Shown in pieces: positions 7,043 through 15,634 of a stretch of DNA of 47,627 bases (within the stretch, counting starts at the first letter, position 1; each line of letters begins with the position of its first letter). The position numbers and the translations under genes are program-made. A model generated the notes under the pieces. The model did no database searches. It was not told where the DNA came from and saw nothing but the letters and a program-made list of their open reading frames with translations. The stretch lies in assembly GCF_000341185.1 (NCBI RefSeq), contig NZ_ANBH01000059.1:62421-110047 (forward strand), given 5' to 3'. This DNA comes from Nocardiopsis chromatogenes YIM 90109 (GTDB taxonomy: Bacteria; Actinomycetota; Actinomycetes; Streptosporangiales; Streptosporangiaceae).

Positions 7043-8116
7043 TCAGTCCCAGCTCAGGCCGCCGCCGGTCTGGTATTCGATGACACGGGTCTCGAAGAAG
7101 TTCTTCTCCTTGTCGAGGTCCATCATCTCCGCCATCCACGGGAACGGGTTCTCCGTGCCGCCGAAGATCGGCTCCAGGCCGATCTGCTCGGCCCGGCGGT
7201 CGGTGATGAAGTGCATGTACCGCTCGCACAGGTCGGCGTTGAGGCCGAGGATGCCGCGCGGCATGGTCTCCCGGCCGTAGGCCACCTCCAGCTCGCACGC
7301 CTCGGCGAGCATCGTGCGCACCTCGCGCTGGAACTCCTCGCTCCACAGGTGCGGGTTCTCCAGCTTGATCTGGTTGATCACGTCGATGCCGAAGTTCAGG
7401 TGGATCGACTCGTCGCGCAGGATGTACTGGTACTGCTCGGCCACGCCCACCATCTTGTTGCGGCGCCCCAGGGAGAGGATCTGGGCGAAGCCCGTGTAGA
7501 ACCACATCCCCTCGAAGATGACGTAGAAGGCCACCAGGTCGCGCAGGAACGCCTGGTCGGCCTCGGGGGTGCCGGTGCGGAAGTCCGGGTCCTCCAGGTT
7601 CTGCGTGTACGTCAGCGCCCAGGCGTCCTTCTCCGTGATGGAGGGGACCTCCCGGTACATGTTGAACAGCTCGCCCTCGTCCAGGCCCAGGCTCTCGCAG
7701 ATGTACTGGAAGGTGTGCGTGTGCACCGCCTCCTCGAATGCCTGGCGCAGCAGGTACTGGCGGCACTCGGGGTTGGTGAGCTGCCGGTAGACCGCCAGCA
7801 CGATGTTGTTGGCCACCAGCGATTCCGCGGTGGCGAAGAAGCCCAGGTTGCGCTTGACCATCAGCCGCTCGTCGTCGGTGAGCCCGTCGGCCGACTTCCA
7901 CAGGGCGATGTCGGCCTGCATGGACACCTCGGTGGGCATCCAGTGGTTGTTGCACCCGGCCAGGTACTTGTCCCAGGCCCACCGGTACTTCAGGGGCAGC
8001 AGCTGGTTCACGTCGGCGCGCGCGTTGATCATCGCCTTGTCGCCGACGCTCACGCGGGCGCCGCCGCGGTCGATCGCGCCGAGTCCGGTGCCGTGGGTCT
8101 GAGGGCCCGTCGTCAT
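7043..8116 (-). CDS. nrdB: Class Ic-type ribonucleotide reductase small subunit (R2, NrdB)
   Basis: A 357-residue ferritin-like R2 subunit that generates the oxidant used by NrdA to make deoxyribonucleotides. Metal ligands read as Glu98 (TAESLV), Glu129 and His132 ([10 protein letters not shown]), Glu202 (IFEG), Glu236 and His239 (RDESIH). The position of the radical tyrosine (E. coli Tyr122) is Phe136, and the first ligand is Glu rather than Asp. Both are features of the Chlamydia-type class Ic R2, which uses a Mn(IV)/Fe(III) cofactor instead of a tyrosyl radical. Segments such as [20 protein letters not shown] and [15 protein letters not shown] also match that subgroup. It lies 107 bases downstream of nrdA with a strong hairpin between. 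The start is the ATG of MTTGPQTHG. Confidence 0.95.
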   Translation of the reverse strand: MTTGPQTHGTGLGAIDRGGARVSVGDKAMINARADVNQLLPLKYRWAWDKYLAGCNNHWMPTEVSMQADIALWKSADGLTDDERLMVKRNLGFFATAESLVANNIVLAVYRQLTNPECRQYLLRQAFEEAVHTHTFQYICESLGLDEGELFNMYREVPSITEKDAWALTYTQNLEDPDFRTGTPEADQAFLRDLVAFYVIFEGMWFYTGFAQILSLGRRNKMVGVAEQYQYILRDESIHLNFGIDVINQIKLENPHLWSEEFQREVRTMLAEACELEVAYGRETMPRGILGLNADLCERYMHFITDRRAEQIGLEPIFGGTENPFPWMAEMMDLDKEKNFFETRVIEYQTGGGLSWD

Positions 8117-8173
8117 GGGTGGGTTCCGTCGTCCTTCTGAATCGGTGGCTGTGGCGGTGCAGAGTGCGGGGGC

Positions 8174-8208
8174 GGGGCGGGCGGCCGGGGTCACGGGCCG
8201 CCCGCCCC
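8174..8208 (-). terminator. 13-bp intercistronic hairpin between nrdA and nrdB
   Basis: GGGGCGGGCGGCC at 8174-8186 pairs with GGCCGCCCGCCCC at 8196-8208 around a 9-base loop. On the minus strand it starts 16 bases after the nrdA stop and ends about 57 bases before the nrdB start. It could be a partial terminator or an RNA processing/stability element that sets the NrdA:NrdB ratio. No U run follows. Confidence 0.5.
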
Positions 8209-8223
8209 TCCAGGGGGGCGGCG

Positions 8224-11200
8224 CTACTGGCAGGCCTCGCACTCGGGGTCGTCGATGGAGCACGCCGAGCCCGCGTCGGGGTCGATCTCCGGCGCGCTGC
8301 CCGCCTGCGGGGACGCCGCCTGCGGAGACGCCGCCGGGACCGGGGACGGGGAGGGGGACGCGGAGGGCGCGGGGGTCGCCGCGACGGCGTTCAGGCGGCC
8401 GTCGGTGCCCTTGAGTGTCGACTTCTCCACGTGCGTGGCGCTCTGCGAGCGCAGGTAGTACGTGGTCTTCAGCCCCGTCTTCCACGCGCGCCGGTACAGC
8501 GCGTCCAGCTTCCGGCCGCTGGGGGCCGCCATGTAGAGGTTGAGCGACTGCGCCTGGTCGATCCACTTCTGGCGCCGGGAGGCGGCGTCCACCAGCCACT
8601 CCGGGTCGACCTCGAACGCGGTGGCGTACAGCTCCTTGAGGTCCTCGGGCACGCGGTCGATGGGGCCGAGGCTGCCGTCGTGCAGCTTGAGCCGCGCCAC
8701 CATGTCGTCGTCCCACAGTCCGCGCTCCTTGAGGTCGCGCACCAGGTAGGGGTTGACCACGGTGAAGTCGCCGGACATGTTCGACTTCACGAACAGGTTC
8801 CGGTAGATCGGCTCGATGGACTGGCCGACGCCGGTGATGTTGGCGATGGTGGCGGTCGGCGCGATCGCCATGACGTTGGAGTTGCGCATGCCCTGCGCGC
8901 GCACCCGCTCGCGCAGCCCGTCCCAGTCCAGGCGGGCGGTGCGGTCGGCGTCCAGGTCGCCGCCGCGCTCGGCCGCCAGGTACTCCAGGGAGTCGATGGG
9001 CAGGACGCCCCGGCTCCACAGCGACCCGTCGAAGGAGGCGTAGGCGCCGCGCTCGGCCGCCAGGTCGCTGGAGGCCGCGATGGCGTGGTAGGAGATCAGC
9101 TCCATGCTGGAGTCGGCGAACTCCACCGCCTCCTGCGAGCCCATCGGGATGCGCAGCCGGAAGAGCGCGTCCTGGTGGCCCATCAGCCCGAGCCCGACCG
9201 GGCGGTGGCGCATGTTCGCCGCCTTCGCCTCGGGGATGGTGTAGAAGTTCACGTCGATGACGTTGTCGAGCATGCGCACGGCCGTGCGCACGGTGCGCTC
9301 CAGCTTCTCGGAGTCAAGCCCACCGCCGCGCACGTGCCGGGCCAGGTTGACCGACCCGAGGTTGCAGACCGCGACCTCCTCGCCCGCCTTGGTGTTGAGG
9401 GTGATCTCGGTGCACAGGTTGGAGGAGTGGACCACCCCGGCGTGGCGCTGCGGCGAACGCAGGTTGCAGGGGTCCTTGAAGGTGATCCACGGGTGGCCGG
9501 TCTCGAAGAGCATGGTGAGCATGCGCCGCCACAGCTCCACGGCGCGGACCCGCCGCCACACCTTGATCTCCCCGGCGTCGGCGGCGCGCTCGTAGGCCTC
9601 GTACTTCTCGTCGAACGCGCGCCCGTAGAGGTCGTGCAGGTCGGGGGTCTCATCGGGGGAGAACAGGGTCCACTCGGCGTCGGCCTCGACCCGGCGCATG
9701 AACAGGTCGGGCACCCAGTTCGCGGTGTTCATGTCATGCGTGCGCCGCCGCTCGTCCCCGGTGTTCTTGCGCAGGTCGAGGAACTCCTCGACGTCGATGT
9801 GCCACGTCTCCAGGTAGGCGCACACGGCACCCTTGCGCTTGCCGCCGTTGTGCGCAAGGGCGGCAGCGGTCATATACGTCTCGTCGCCCTCAACCTTCAG
9901 GTCGACGACCTGGGGAACGGTCTCCGTCTCGGCCACATCCCGCACACGGGTGAAGACCATCCCGGCGTGCTCGATCCAGTTCCGCTTGGTGAGCGGACGG
10001 CAACCGATGAGCTCGGCGATCCCCTCCACCGCGGGGACACGGATGTCGAACGCCTTAGCCACACCGTCGAAGAAGATCTCGGTTCCGTCCGAGCGGCGCC
10101 CGGTGTGCGTCTGCTCGCGCTCCCGGTACTGCCCGGCCGCCGGCACGCCCAGTCGCAGCAACTGGTACCGGACGCCCATCGCCAGGGGCCGCGACGTGGT
10201 GGTGAAGTAGATCTCCACCCCGCGCGAGACACCCCCGTCGGTTTCGAGCAGCCCTTGCAGCAAGGCCTTCGTCTGATCATGGGGGAGGTGCATGAAGCGT
10301 CGCGCGATCCGCTTCCTGCGGTCGCCGTCGTAGATGTCCTCGGCGGTGAACGGAAGCGTGGGCTCCCCTGGGCCGGTGATGCGCCCCGACTCGGCGCAGC
10401 GCTTGGCGCCACGACCCGCGGCCCAGTGGACCTGCAGGTAGGTGTCTCCCCTGCCGGTCTCCCAGTAATGAATGCCCCGCTTCTCCAGATAGCCGCGCAC
10501 GAAGTCGAGGTGGGGGTCGAGCTCCGGGTTCCCGGAGACCCCCCACTGCGATCCCTGCTTGCCCAGGTGGCCGTCGCCCAGCAGGATCCCGTAGAGCCGG
10601 GCGTCCTCGACGCTGAGGCCTTCCACGGGGACGGTCTCCCGGGGGACGACCTGTGCGACGTAATCGCCTGCGGCCAGGTCGCCCGCTTCCACCCATTCGG
10701 TGCGGACCTTCCCCTTGGCGAGCCAGTCGTAGGTGCGGCTGTTCGACTGGCCGAGTGGCACACCGCGGATCGCGTAGAAGGGGTGGCCGGAGGTGACCTT
10801 GAGCGTTTCGACCGAGTGCTTAACGTTGATCTCGACCATCGGCTCGGTCTGGTCGTAGACCATTACATCGGTGACTTCGCGGTATGTCCCACTGTTCCCG
10901 AGAACGAGGTCGCCCACGCGGACCTCACCGATGGGCAGGGTCCCCTCGCCCGTGTAGACAGGCGTCTCAGGAGCGAAGCACTGGTTGACCGCCACCGCCG
11001 TGTCGTTGGCGATCTTGAGGAACGGCACGACCCCCTGGCTCTTGCCGTTGGTGCCGCGGATGTGGGATCCGATGCCGCGCACCGGGGTCCAGTCGTTGCC
11101 CAGGCCGCCGGAGTACTTCGACAGCAGGGCGTTGTCCGAGATCCCCTTGAAGATCCCCTCCAGGTCGTCGTCGACCGTGGTCAGGAAGCACGACGACAGC

Positions 11201-11856
11201 TGCGCGTGGCGCGTGCCCGCGTTGAACAGGGTGGGGGTGGAGCACATGAAGTCGAACGAGGACAGCAGGTCGTAGAACTCGGCCGCCCGTGCGTCGCGGT
11301 CGTCCTCCTCCAGGGCCAGGCCCATCGCCACGCGCATGAAGAACGCCTGCGGCAGCTCGTAGCGCACCCCGTCGCTGTGCAGGAAGTACCGGTCGTAGAG
11401 GGTCTGCAGGCCGAGGAAGGTGAAGTCGAGGTCCCGTTCGGGGCGCAGCGCCGCGCCCAGGCGGTCCAGGTCGAACTTCTCCAGCTCCGGGTCGAGCTGG
11501 CCCAGCTCCACCCCGCGGGCCACGTAGTCGGCGAAGTAGGCGGGGTAGCGCGCGGCCATGTCCGCCTGCCCGGCGGCGTCGCCGGTGTCGCCGGAGGAGG
11601 CCAGGAAGGTCAGCGCCTCGCGGCGGAGCGAGCCCAGCAGCAGCCGGGCGGCCATCGGCGAGAAGTCGGGGTCCTCCTCGACGAGGCTGCGCGCGGCCAT
11701 GACCAGCGCCAGGTCCACCTCGTCGGCGCGGATGCCGGGGTAGAGGCCGCGGCGGGCCTCGGCCTCCACCGCGTCCGGCCGCACCCCGGCCAGACCGGCC
11801 GCCGCCTCCCGAACCGCCGCCGCGATCCGTGCCGCCGGCTCCGTGTCGAGGGTCAT
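8224..11856 (-). CDS. nrdA: Class I ribonucleotide reductase large subunit (NrdA) interrupted by an intein
   Basis: The 1210-residue frame is an NrdA of about 832 residues (extein) plus a 378-residue intein after residue 292. Visible NrdA features are [11 protein letters not shown] and QLSSCFL (redox Cys), [11 protein letters not shown] (radical Cys), [21 protein letters not shown], and a C-terminal tail ending [12 protein letters not shown] with shuttle cysteines after a Pro/Ala/Ser-rich linker. The N terminus aligns with the ATP-cone region, but the usual VxKRDG strand is absent (the protein starts [15 protein letters not shown]), so overall-activity control may be altered. The start ATG has GGTGGGAG on the minus strand. 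A cobalamin riboswitch lies upstream, so expression should fall when B12 is available for a class II enzyme. Confidence 0.95.
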   Translation of the reverse strand: MTLDTEPAARIAAAVREAAAGLAGVRPDAVEAEARRGLYPGIRADEVDLALVMAARSLVEEDPDFSPMAARLLLGSLRREALTFLASSGDTGDAAGQADMAARYPAYFADYVARGVELGQLDPELEKFDLDRLGAALRPERDLDFTFLGLQTLYDRYFLHSDGVRYELPQAFFMRVAMGLALEEDDRDARAAEFYDLLSSFDFMCSTPTLFNAGTRHAQLSSCFLTTVDDDLEGIFKGISDNALLSKYSGGLGNDWTPVRGIGSHIRGTNGKSQGVVPFLKIANDTAVAVNQCFAPETPVYTGEGTLPIGEVRVGDLVLGNSGTYREVTDVMVYDQTEPMVEINVKHSVETLKVTSGHPFYAIRGVPLGQSNSRTYDWLAKGKVRTEWVEAGDLAAGDYVAQVVPRETVPVEGLSVEDARLYGILLGDGHLGKQGSQWGVSGNPELDPHLDFVRGYLEKRGIHYWETGRGDTYLQVHWAAGRGAKRCAESGRITGPGEPTLPFTAEDIYDGDRRKRIARRFMHLPHDQTKALLQGLLETDGGVSRGVEIYFTTTSRPLAMGVRYQLLRLGVPAAGQYREREQTHTGRRSDGTEIFFDGVAKAFDIRVPAVEGIAELIGCRPLTKRNWIEHAGMVFTRVRDVAETETVPQVVDLKVEGDETYMTAAALAHNGGKRKGAVCAYLETWHIDVEEFLDLRKNTGDERRRTHDMNTANWVPDLFMRRVEADAEWTLFSPDETPDLHDLYGRAFDEKYEAYERAADAGEIKVWRRVRAVELWRRMLTMLFETGHPWITFKDPCNLRSPQRHAGVVHSSNLCTEITLNTKAGEEVAVCNLGSVNLARHVRGGGLDSEKLERTVRTAVRMLDNVIDVNFYTIPEAKAANMRHRPVGLGLMGHQDALFRLRIPMGSQEAVEFADSSMELISYHAIAASSDLAAERGAYASFDGSLWSRGVLPIDSLEYLAAERGGDLDADRTARLDWDGLRERVRAQGMRNSNVMAIAPTATIANITGVGQSIEPIYRNLFVKSNMSGDFTVVNPYLVRDLKERGLWDDDMVARLKLHDGSLGPIDRVPEDLKELYATAFEVDPEWLVDAASRRQKWIDQAQSLNLYMAAPSGRKLDALYRRAWKTGLKTTYYLRSQSATHVEKSTLKGTDGRLNAVAATPAPSASPSPSPVPAASPQAASPQAGSAPEIDPDAGSACSIDDPECEACQ
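9847..10980 (-). mobile_element. LAGLIDADG homing intein inserted in NrdA, Gly at extein +1
   Basis: In-frame 378-residue intein between extein ...AVAVNQ and [13 protein letters not shown]. It begins with Cys ([20 protein letters not shown], block A). Block B is [10 protein letters not shown] (Thr63, His66). The endonuclease motifs are [11 protein letters not shown] (Asp136) and [12 protein letters not shown] (Asp248), both with intact acidic residues. Block F is [14 protein letters not shown] and block G is AAALAHN with penultimate His and terminal Asn. The first C-extein residue is Gly, not Cys, Ser or Thr, so the usual transesterification to a +1 nucleophile is impossible as written. Insertion is at the conserved NQ/GGKRKG site. 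Its codon choice is visibly less GC3-extreme than the exteins, which fits lateral acquisition. Confidence 0.93.
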
Positions 11857-12002
11857 TCGCTCGCTCCCACCAGGTAGTCGATCAACCGGTCGGGAAGTCG
11901 AGGCCGAGAAGCACGAGGCGGGGCCCTGCCTCGGACGCGGCGGACCCGGCTCGCGGCGGCCCGCCCTCGAGGCCCCGTCGAACGTGCGCGCGCAGGCGCA
12001 CA

Positions 12003-12270
12003 CCGGCGGCAGGTCTTCGGACTCGCGGGTGTGCTCCCGGCCCATGGCCGGGCGGCACGGCGTCCGCCGCTTCCCGGGCGCTCGCGCGCCCAGTGCGATC
12101 ATGCGGACACCGGAAGGCGCGGACCCGGTACCGGTTCCCCCCGGTCCCCCGGTCGCTCGGGCCGTCAGGCCGCGCCGTCCCCCACTCACCGCTGCGGGGC
12201 AGTCCCGGATTCGCACCGGGTTCCCTCTTGCCTCGCCCCCGTCCACACGACCGGGGCGAACCGTCGGCGG
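12003..12270 (-). promoter_or_regulatory. Adenosylcobalamin riboswitch upstream of nrdA
   Basis: Read on the minus strand, the region holds the conserved core GGGAACCCGGTGCGAATCCG (12225 to 12206), then GACTGCCCCGCAGCGGTGAG, and ends with the B12-box AGTCCGAAGACCTGCC (12023 to 12008). These are the signature blocks of the cobalamin riboswitch. It lies about 150 bases before the nrdA start, with a GC-rich stretch between that can act as expression platform. A B12 riboswitch ahead of nrdABS is known in Streptomyces coelicolor. The outer limits given are approximate. Confidence 0.92.
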
Positions 12271-12384
12271 GAGCGACTCTACATCTAGTGGCACTCCGAC
12301 GCGACCACCTCAAGATAGCCGTGTGTCACAGGGCGCATGGGGGGGTGGAGCGCGCGTCAGTGCGGCAGGTTAGGCTTCCGACCG

Positions 12385-13038
12385 ATGACGAGGCTGCACA
12401 TCTTCGACATGGACGGAACCCTCCTCGCCGGGAGCACCGCGAGCCTGGAGATCGCCCGCGCCAGCGGCACCGAGGAGGCCATCGCCGACCTGGAGCGCCG
12501 CTTCGCCGCGGGCGAGCTGGACACCCGCGGCTTCTCCACCGCACTGTACGGGGTGTGGGCGGGCCTGACCCCGGCGCACGTCGACACGGCGTTCGCCTCG
12601 GGGCCCTTCCTGGAGGGCATCGCCGAGGTCTGCGCCGACATCCGCGGGCGCGGTGAGCACTCCCTGGTGATCACCATGTCGCCGTCGTTCTTCGCCGAGC
12701 GGCTGGCGGTGTTCGGCTTCGACCGGATCGCCGCCTCGCCGTTCCCGGACCCGCCGTTCCCCGCGCCGCCCGACGCCGAGCGCATCCTCACCCCCGAGGA
12801 CAAGGTCCGCATCGCCGAGGAGGTGCGCACGGCTCTGGGCGTGCGCCCGGAGGACTGCGTCGCCTACGGCGACTCCATGTCCGACGCGCCCCTGTTCGGG
12901 CACCTGGCGCACACGGTCGCCGTCAACGGCGACGCGCACATCGCCCACCTGGCCGCCGCCGCGTACCGGGGCACCAGCCTGCCGGATGCCTACCGGACCG
13001 GGCGCGCCCTGTTGGAGGGCGGGACCCGCGCGCGCTAG
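12385..13038 (+). CDS. HAD-superfamily hydrolase (IB / SerB-like phosphatase)
   Basis: A 217-residue HAD phosphatase. Motif I is FDMDGT (Asp8, Asp10), motif II is VITMS (about residues 95-99), motif III Lys is EDK (Lys140), and motif IV is YGDSMSDAPL (Asp163, Asp167). The catalytic set is complete. The alpha-helical cap between motifs I and II is the IB type found in phosphoserine phosphatase-like enzymes, but the substrate is not determined. TAGGCT lies about nine bases before the ATG, so the transcript may be nearly leaderless. Its TAG shares CTAG with the stop of the convergent TPR gene, a 4-base 3' overlap. Confidence 0.88.
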   Translation: MTRLHIFDMDGTLLAGSTASLEIARASGTEEAIADLERRFAAGELDTRGFSTALYGVWAGLTPAHVDTAFASGPFLEGIAEVCADIRGRGEHSLVITMSPSFFAERLAVFGFDRIAASPFPDPPFPAPPDAERILTPEDKVRIAEEVRTALGVRPEDCVAYGDSMSDAPLFGHLAHTVAVNGDAHIAHLAAAAYRGTSLPDAYRTGRALLEGGTRAR

Positions 13039-13586
13039 TCGAGCATCCGGTCCAGGGCGTCCTCGTCCAGGCCCAGGTCGACGCGGATCCGAAAGCGGAC
13101 CCGCAGCAGTTCCATCAGCAGGTCGTGCACGTACGGCGAGACGTCCTGGTGCCGGAAGCGCTCCACCCCCAGCGTCGACCAGGTGTGCGCGCCCTTCAGG
13201 TCGCCGTGGGCCTGGAGGGTCTCGGCGATGTGGATGTAGGTGGGCAGGTTCCGCGGCCCCTCGGCGCGGAGCTGCTCCAGGCGGGCGCAGGCGCCGTCCA
13301 TGTCGTCCAGCTCCAGGAGGGCGCCGGCCTGCAGCGCGCGGGCGTCGATGACGGTGGTGCCGCCGTCGTCGATCGCGCGCTGGTAGGAGCGGGCGGCGCG
13401 GTCGAACTCCTGGGCCATCTCCCACTGCTCTCCGGCGCGCACGAACAGCTCGGCGCGCGAGACCTCGCTGTCCGCGTCCACACTGTTGGCCAGCCCGAGG
13501 AGCTCGGCCGCCACGTCGGCATGGTCGCCGGACTGGACGGCCCGGAACTCCAGGCGGTCCAGATCGGCCGTGGTCACTCGGGTCAC
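13035..13586 (-). CDS. Tetratricopeptide-repeat-like protein
   Basis: A 183-residue all-helical protein with TPR-like pairs: DVAAELLGLANSVDADS, AELFVRAGEQWEMAQEFDRA, ARSYQRAIDDGG, ARALQAGALLELDDMDGA and YIHIAETLQAHGDLKGA. These repeats normally form a protein-binding superhelix. The C-terminal part (DVSPYVHDLLMELLRVRFRIRVDLGLDEDALDRMLD) is a conserved-looking non-repeat segment. The start is the GTG preceded by GAGGGAGG on the minus strand. Its role and partner are unknown. It lies 41 bases downstream of the NYN-domain gene on the same strand, so they may be co-transcribed. Confidence 0.75.
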   Translation of the reverse strand: MTRVTTADLDRLEFRAVQSGDHADVAAELLGLANSVDADSEVSRAELFVRAGEQWEMAQEFDRAARSYQRAIDDGGTTVIDARALQAGALLELDDMDGACARLEQLRAEGPRNLPTYIHIAETLQAHGDLKGAHTWSTLGVERFRHQDVSPYVHDLLMELLRVRFRIRVDLGLDEDALDRMLD

Positions 13587-13627
13587 TGTCGGCCTCCCTC
13601 GCTCGTCGCCGCCCCCGCAGCGCCCGG

Positions 13628-15406
13628 TCATTCCCGGTGGCGCTCCAGCGCCTCCCAGAAGCCCTGCCGCAGCGCCTCGCGGACCTCGTCGCGCAGCAGG
13701 AAGTCGATCGGCAGCGCCGACCCCTGCAGCAGCCGCGCCTCCAGGTCGGAGGGCATCCGCGGGCGGCGGACGAGCACCGCCTCCAGCCACAGGACGGGCG
13801 CGTCGCGCGCGATGGACTCGGCGAAGTCGTTCCCCTCCTGGCGCGCGACATTCACCGCGTCCTCGATGGTGCGCGCGACCGACGCCCCGGCGCGGGCGAA
13901 GTCCGCGCTGGGGGTCGGGTCGGTGTAGGGCCCGTGATGAACCCTGGGTCGGGGTCGGGGGCCAGTACCGCCGTCCGGGGGCGCCTGCGGTCCCCCCGTG
14001 CCGCTCCCCTGCGGGGAGTCAGCCTCCGTACTGGCCCCAAAAATAGGGTTTGGCCCGGTGCCACCTCCGAACCCGGGGTTCTCCCCGGTGGTGGGCCCAT
14101 ACCGCGGATCGGGCGGCGCGGCGCCGGGCGGCGCCTCCCGTTCGTAGGGCGGCTGCGGCGGCGCGGGCCGCTGCTGCGGGGCGCCGTAGCCGTCCGGGGC
14201 GAAGGAGGGCTGCTGTCCGGTGTGCCCGGTGTGGCCGCCGTGGCCGGGACCGGCCGCCGGGCCGGGGTGCACGGGCGGCTGCGGGCCGGTGCCGGGGTGC
14301 GCCGGGGCACCGTGCTGGGGGCCCGTGCCGTGCTGGTGCCCCAGAGAGGGCTGCGGCCCGGTGCCGTGCTGGTGCCCCATGGCCGGCTGGGGCCCCGTGC
14401 CGTGCTGATGCCCCAGAGAGGGCTGCGGCCCGGTGCCGTGCTGGTGGCCCATGGCGGGCTGGGGCCCGGTGGCCGGGGCCGCGGGCGGCGCCGGGGGCTG
14501 CTGCCGCGGCGGCGCGGCGTGTGAGGCGCGCGGCCCGGTCGGGAACCCGTTTGCGTCGATGGGCCCAGAGGTGTTCTGCGGGGGCGCGTCCGGCCCGGTC
14601 TGCGGGGCGAGCTGGTCGCCGCCGCGCTGCCGGTCCAGGGTCTGGCGCATGGCCCGGAGCTGGTCCATGGCGCTGCCGCCCCCCGCCTGCTGGGCACCGG
14701 TGGCCGCCAGCACCGCCTCCATGCCGCCGCTCTGCTGGGCGGCCGGCTCCACCCGCGACGAGGCGGGGTGGGCCTCCACCGGGTGCCGCTCGGTCTCGGG
14801 GGCCGAGCGGGCGCGCCCGTTGGTCAGCGGCATGGTGGTCTCGGCGGCGGAGGGCTCGCTCGTCCCCGCCCCGGAGAGCAGGTTGACGTAGGGCCGCAGG
14901 TGCCCGGCGCCGATCTCGATGAGGTCGTCGCACTCGCGGCGCAGCGCCCGCGAGATCGTCCAGTTGCCCTCGACGGACACGTGCACGACGGTGACGCGCA
15001 CACCCATGTCCTGGACGTCGGCCACCACCTGGGCCATGTCCTCGTCACCGCTGACCAGCACCGCCTCGCACAGGATGCCGGTGCGGGCCAGGGTGGTCAG
15101 GTCTCTTTGCACATAGCTCTCGACGCCCTCCCGTCTGCCCGGACGGATGCGCGCGGCTCGGAACTTGATCCCGGGGATGTCCGCGATCCCGTCCTGCTCC
15201 TGGGTGCGGCGGCCGTCGGCCGTCGCCTCGTACCAGTAGCACCGCAGCAGGGGCAGCCCCGTACGGTCGCGGGCCACCTCCTCCAGGAGCCGGGCGAGTC
15301 CTGCGTAGTCCCAGGAAACGGAGTCGCGGTTGCGGGTTCCGTGTACAGCCATCGCGCCGTCGGCGAGGAGGTAGCCGGCGTCAACGAACAGCGCGCAGCG
15401 ATCCAC
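13628..15406 (-). CDS. NYN-domain (PIN-like) protein with Gly/Pro/Gln/His-rich repeat region
   Basis: A 592-residue protein in three parts. Residues 1-160 are a NYN domain: CALFVDAGYLLADGA with the first acidic residue, LVSGDEDMAQVVADVQDMGV with the second acidic cluster, then VRVTVVHVS. NYN domains are PIN-fold nucleases or NTP-binding domains thought to process RNA. The middle (about 180-490) is low-complexity, rich in Gly, Pro, Gln and His, with four 12-residue tandem repeats. The last 95 residues look folded (FARAGASVARTIEDAVNVAR, then SDLEARLLQGSALPIDFLL). The GTG start before DRCALFVDAG is chosen because the domain begins there. The disordered middle could promote condensate formation or binding, which is inference. 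Confidence 0.82.
   Translation of the reverse strand: MDRCALFVDAGYLLADGAMAVHGTRNRDSVSWDYAGLARLLEEVARDRTGLPLLRCYWYEATADGRRTQEQDGIADIPGIKFRAARIRPGRREGVESYVQRDLTTLARTGILCEAVLVSGDEDMAQVVADVQDMGVRVTVVHVSVEGNWTISRALRRECDDLIEIGAGHLRPYVNLLSGAGTSEPSAAETTMPLTNGRARSAPETERHPVEAHPASSRVEPAAQQSGGMEAVLAATGAQQAGGGSAMDQLRAMRQTLDRQRGGDQLAPQTGPDAPPQNTSGPIDANGFPTGPRASHAAPPRQQPPAPPAAPATGPQPAMGHQHGTGPQPSLGHQHGTGPQPAMGHQHGTGPQPSLGHQHGTGPQHGAPAHPGTGPQPPVHPGPAAGPGHGGHTGHTGQQPSFAPDGYGAPQQRPAPPQPPYEREAPPGAAPPDPRYGPTTGENPGFGGGTGPNPIFGASTEADSPQGSGTGGPQAPPDGGTGPRPRPRVHHGPYTDPTPSADFARAGASVARTIEDAVNVARQEGNDFAESIARDAPVLWLEAVLVRRPRMPSDLEARLLQGSALPIDFLLRDEVREALRQGFWEALERHRE
14325..14468. repeat. 36-bp tandem repeat (4 units) within the NYN-domain gene
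   Basis: Four units begin with GTGCCGTGCTG at 14325, 14361, 14397 and 14433. The period of 36 bp encodes the 12-residue unit GPQP(A/S)(M/L)GHQHGT on the minus strand. Units alternate between the AM and SL versions, so the higher-order period is 72 bp, which suggests duplication of a two-unit block. Flanking sequence holds degenerate copies. Confidence 0.9.
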
Positions 15407-15634
15407 GCGACACCGCCCCTTCCCAAGGTCCAGCCGCCCGGAGCGGCTGATGCGCACCGGGCCGCTCCGCGAAGTACCGGCCTGTGATCGGCTCCTGGCC
15501 GATGGACAGGCCGCCCACAGCCTAGCCAAGTCTGTGTCGGTTTGCGTGCGGGGTGCCACAGCCGATGCCCGCCGAGTGCGGGACGGCCGACACCGGCCCC
15601 CCTCACCAGGGGTCCTCCGGGACCGCGCGGCCCG

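Noticed and set aside
8119-11877. Very long plus-strand open frame (over 1200 codons) opposite nrdA/nrdB
   Set aside because: It is the antisense shadow of highly GC3-biased genes; its protein is low-complexity Val/Gly/Arg/His and matches no family.
14325-14468. CRISPR array from the 36-bp period
   Set aside because: Units are directly joined without unique spacers and encode a protein repeat in frame.
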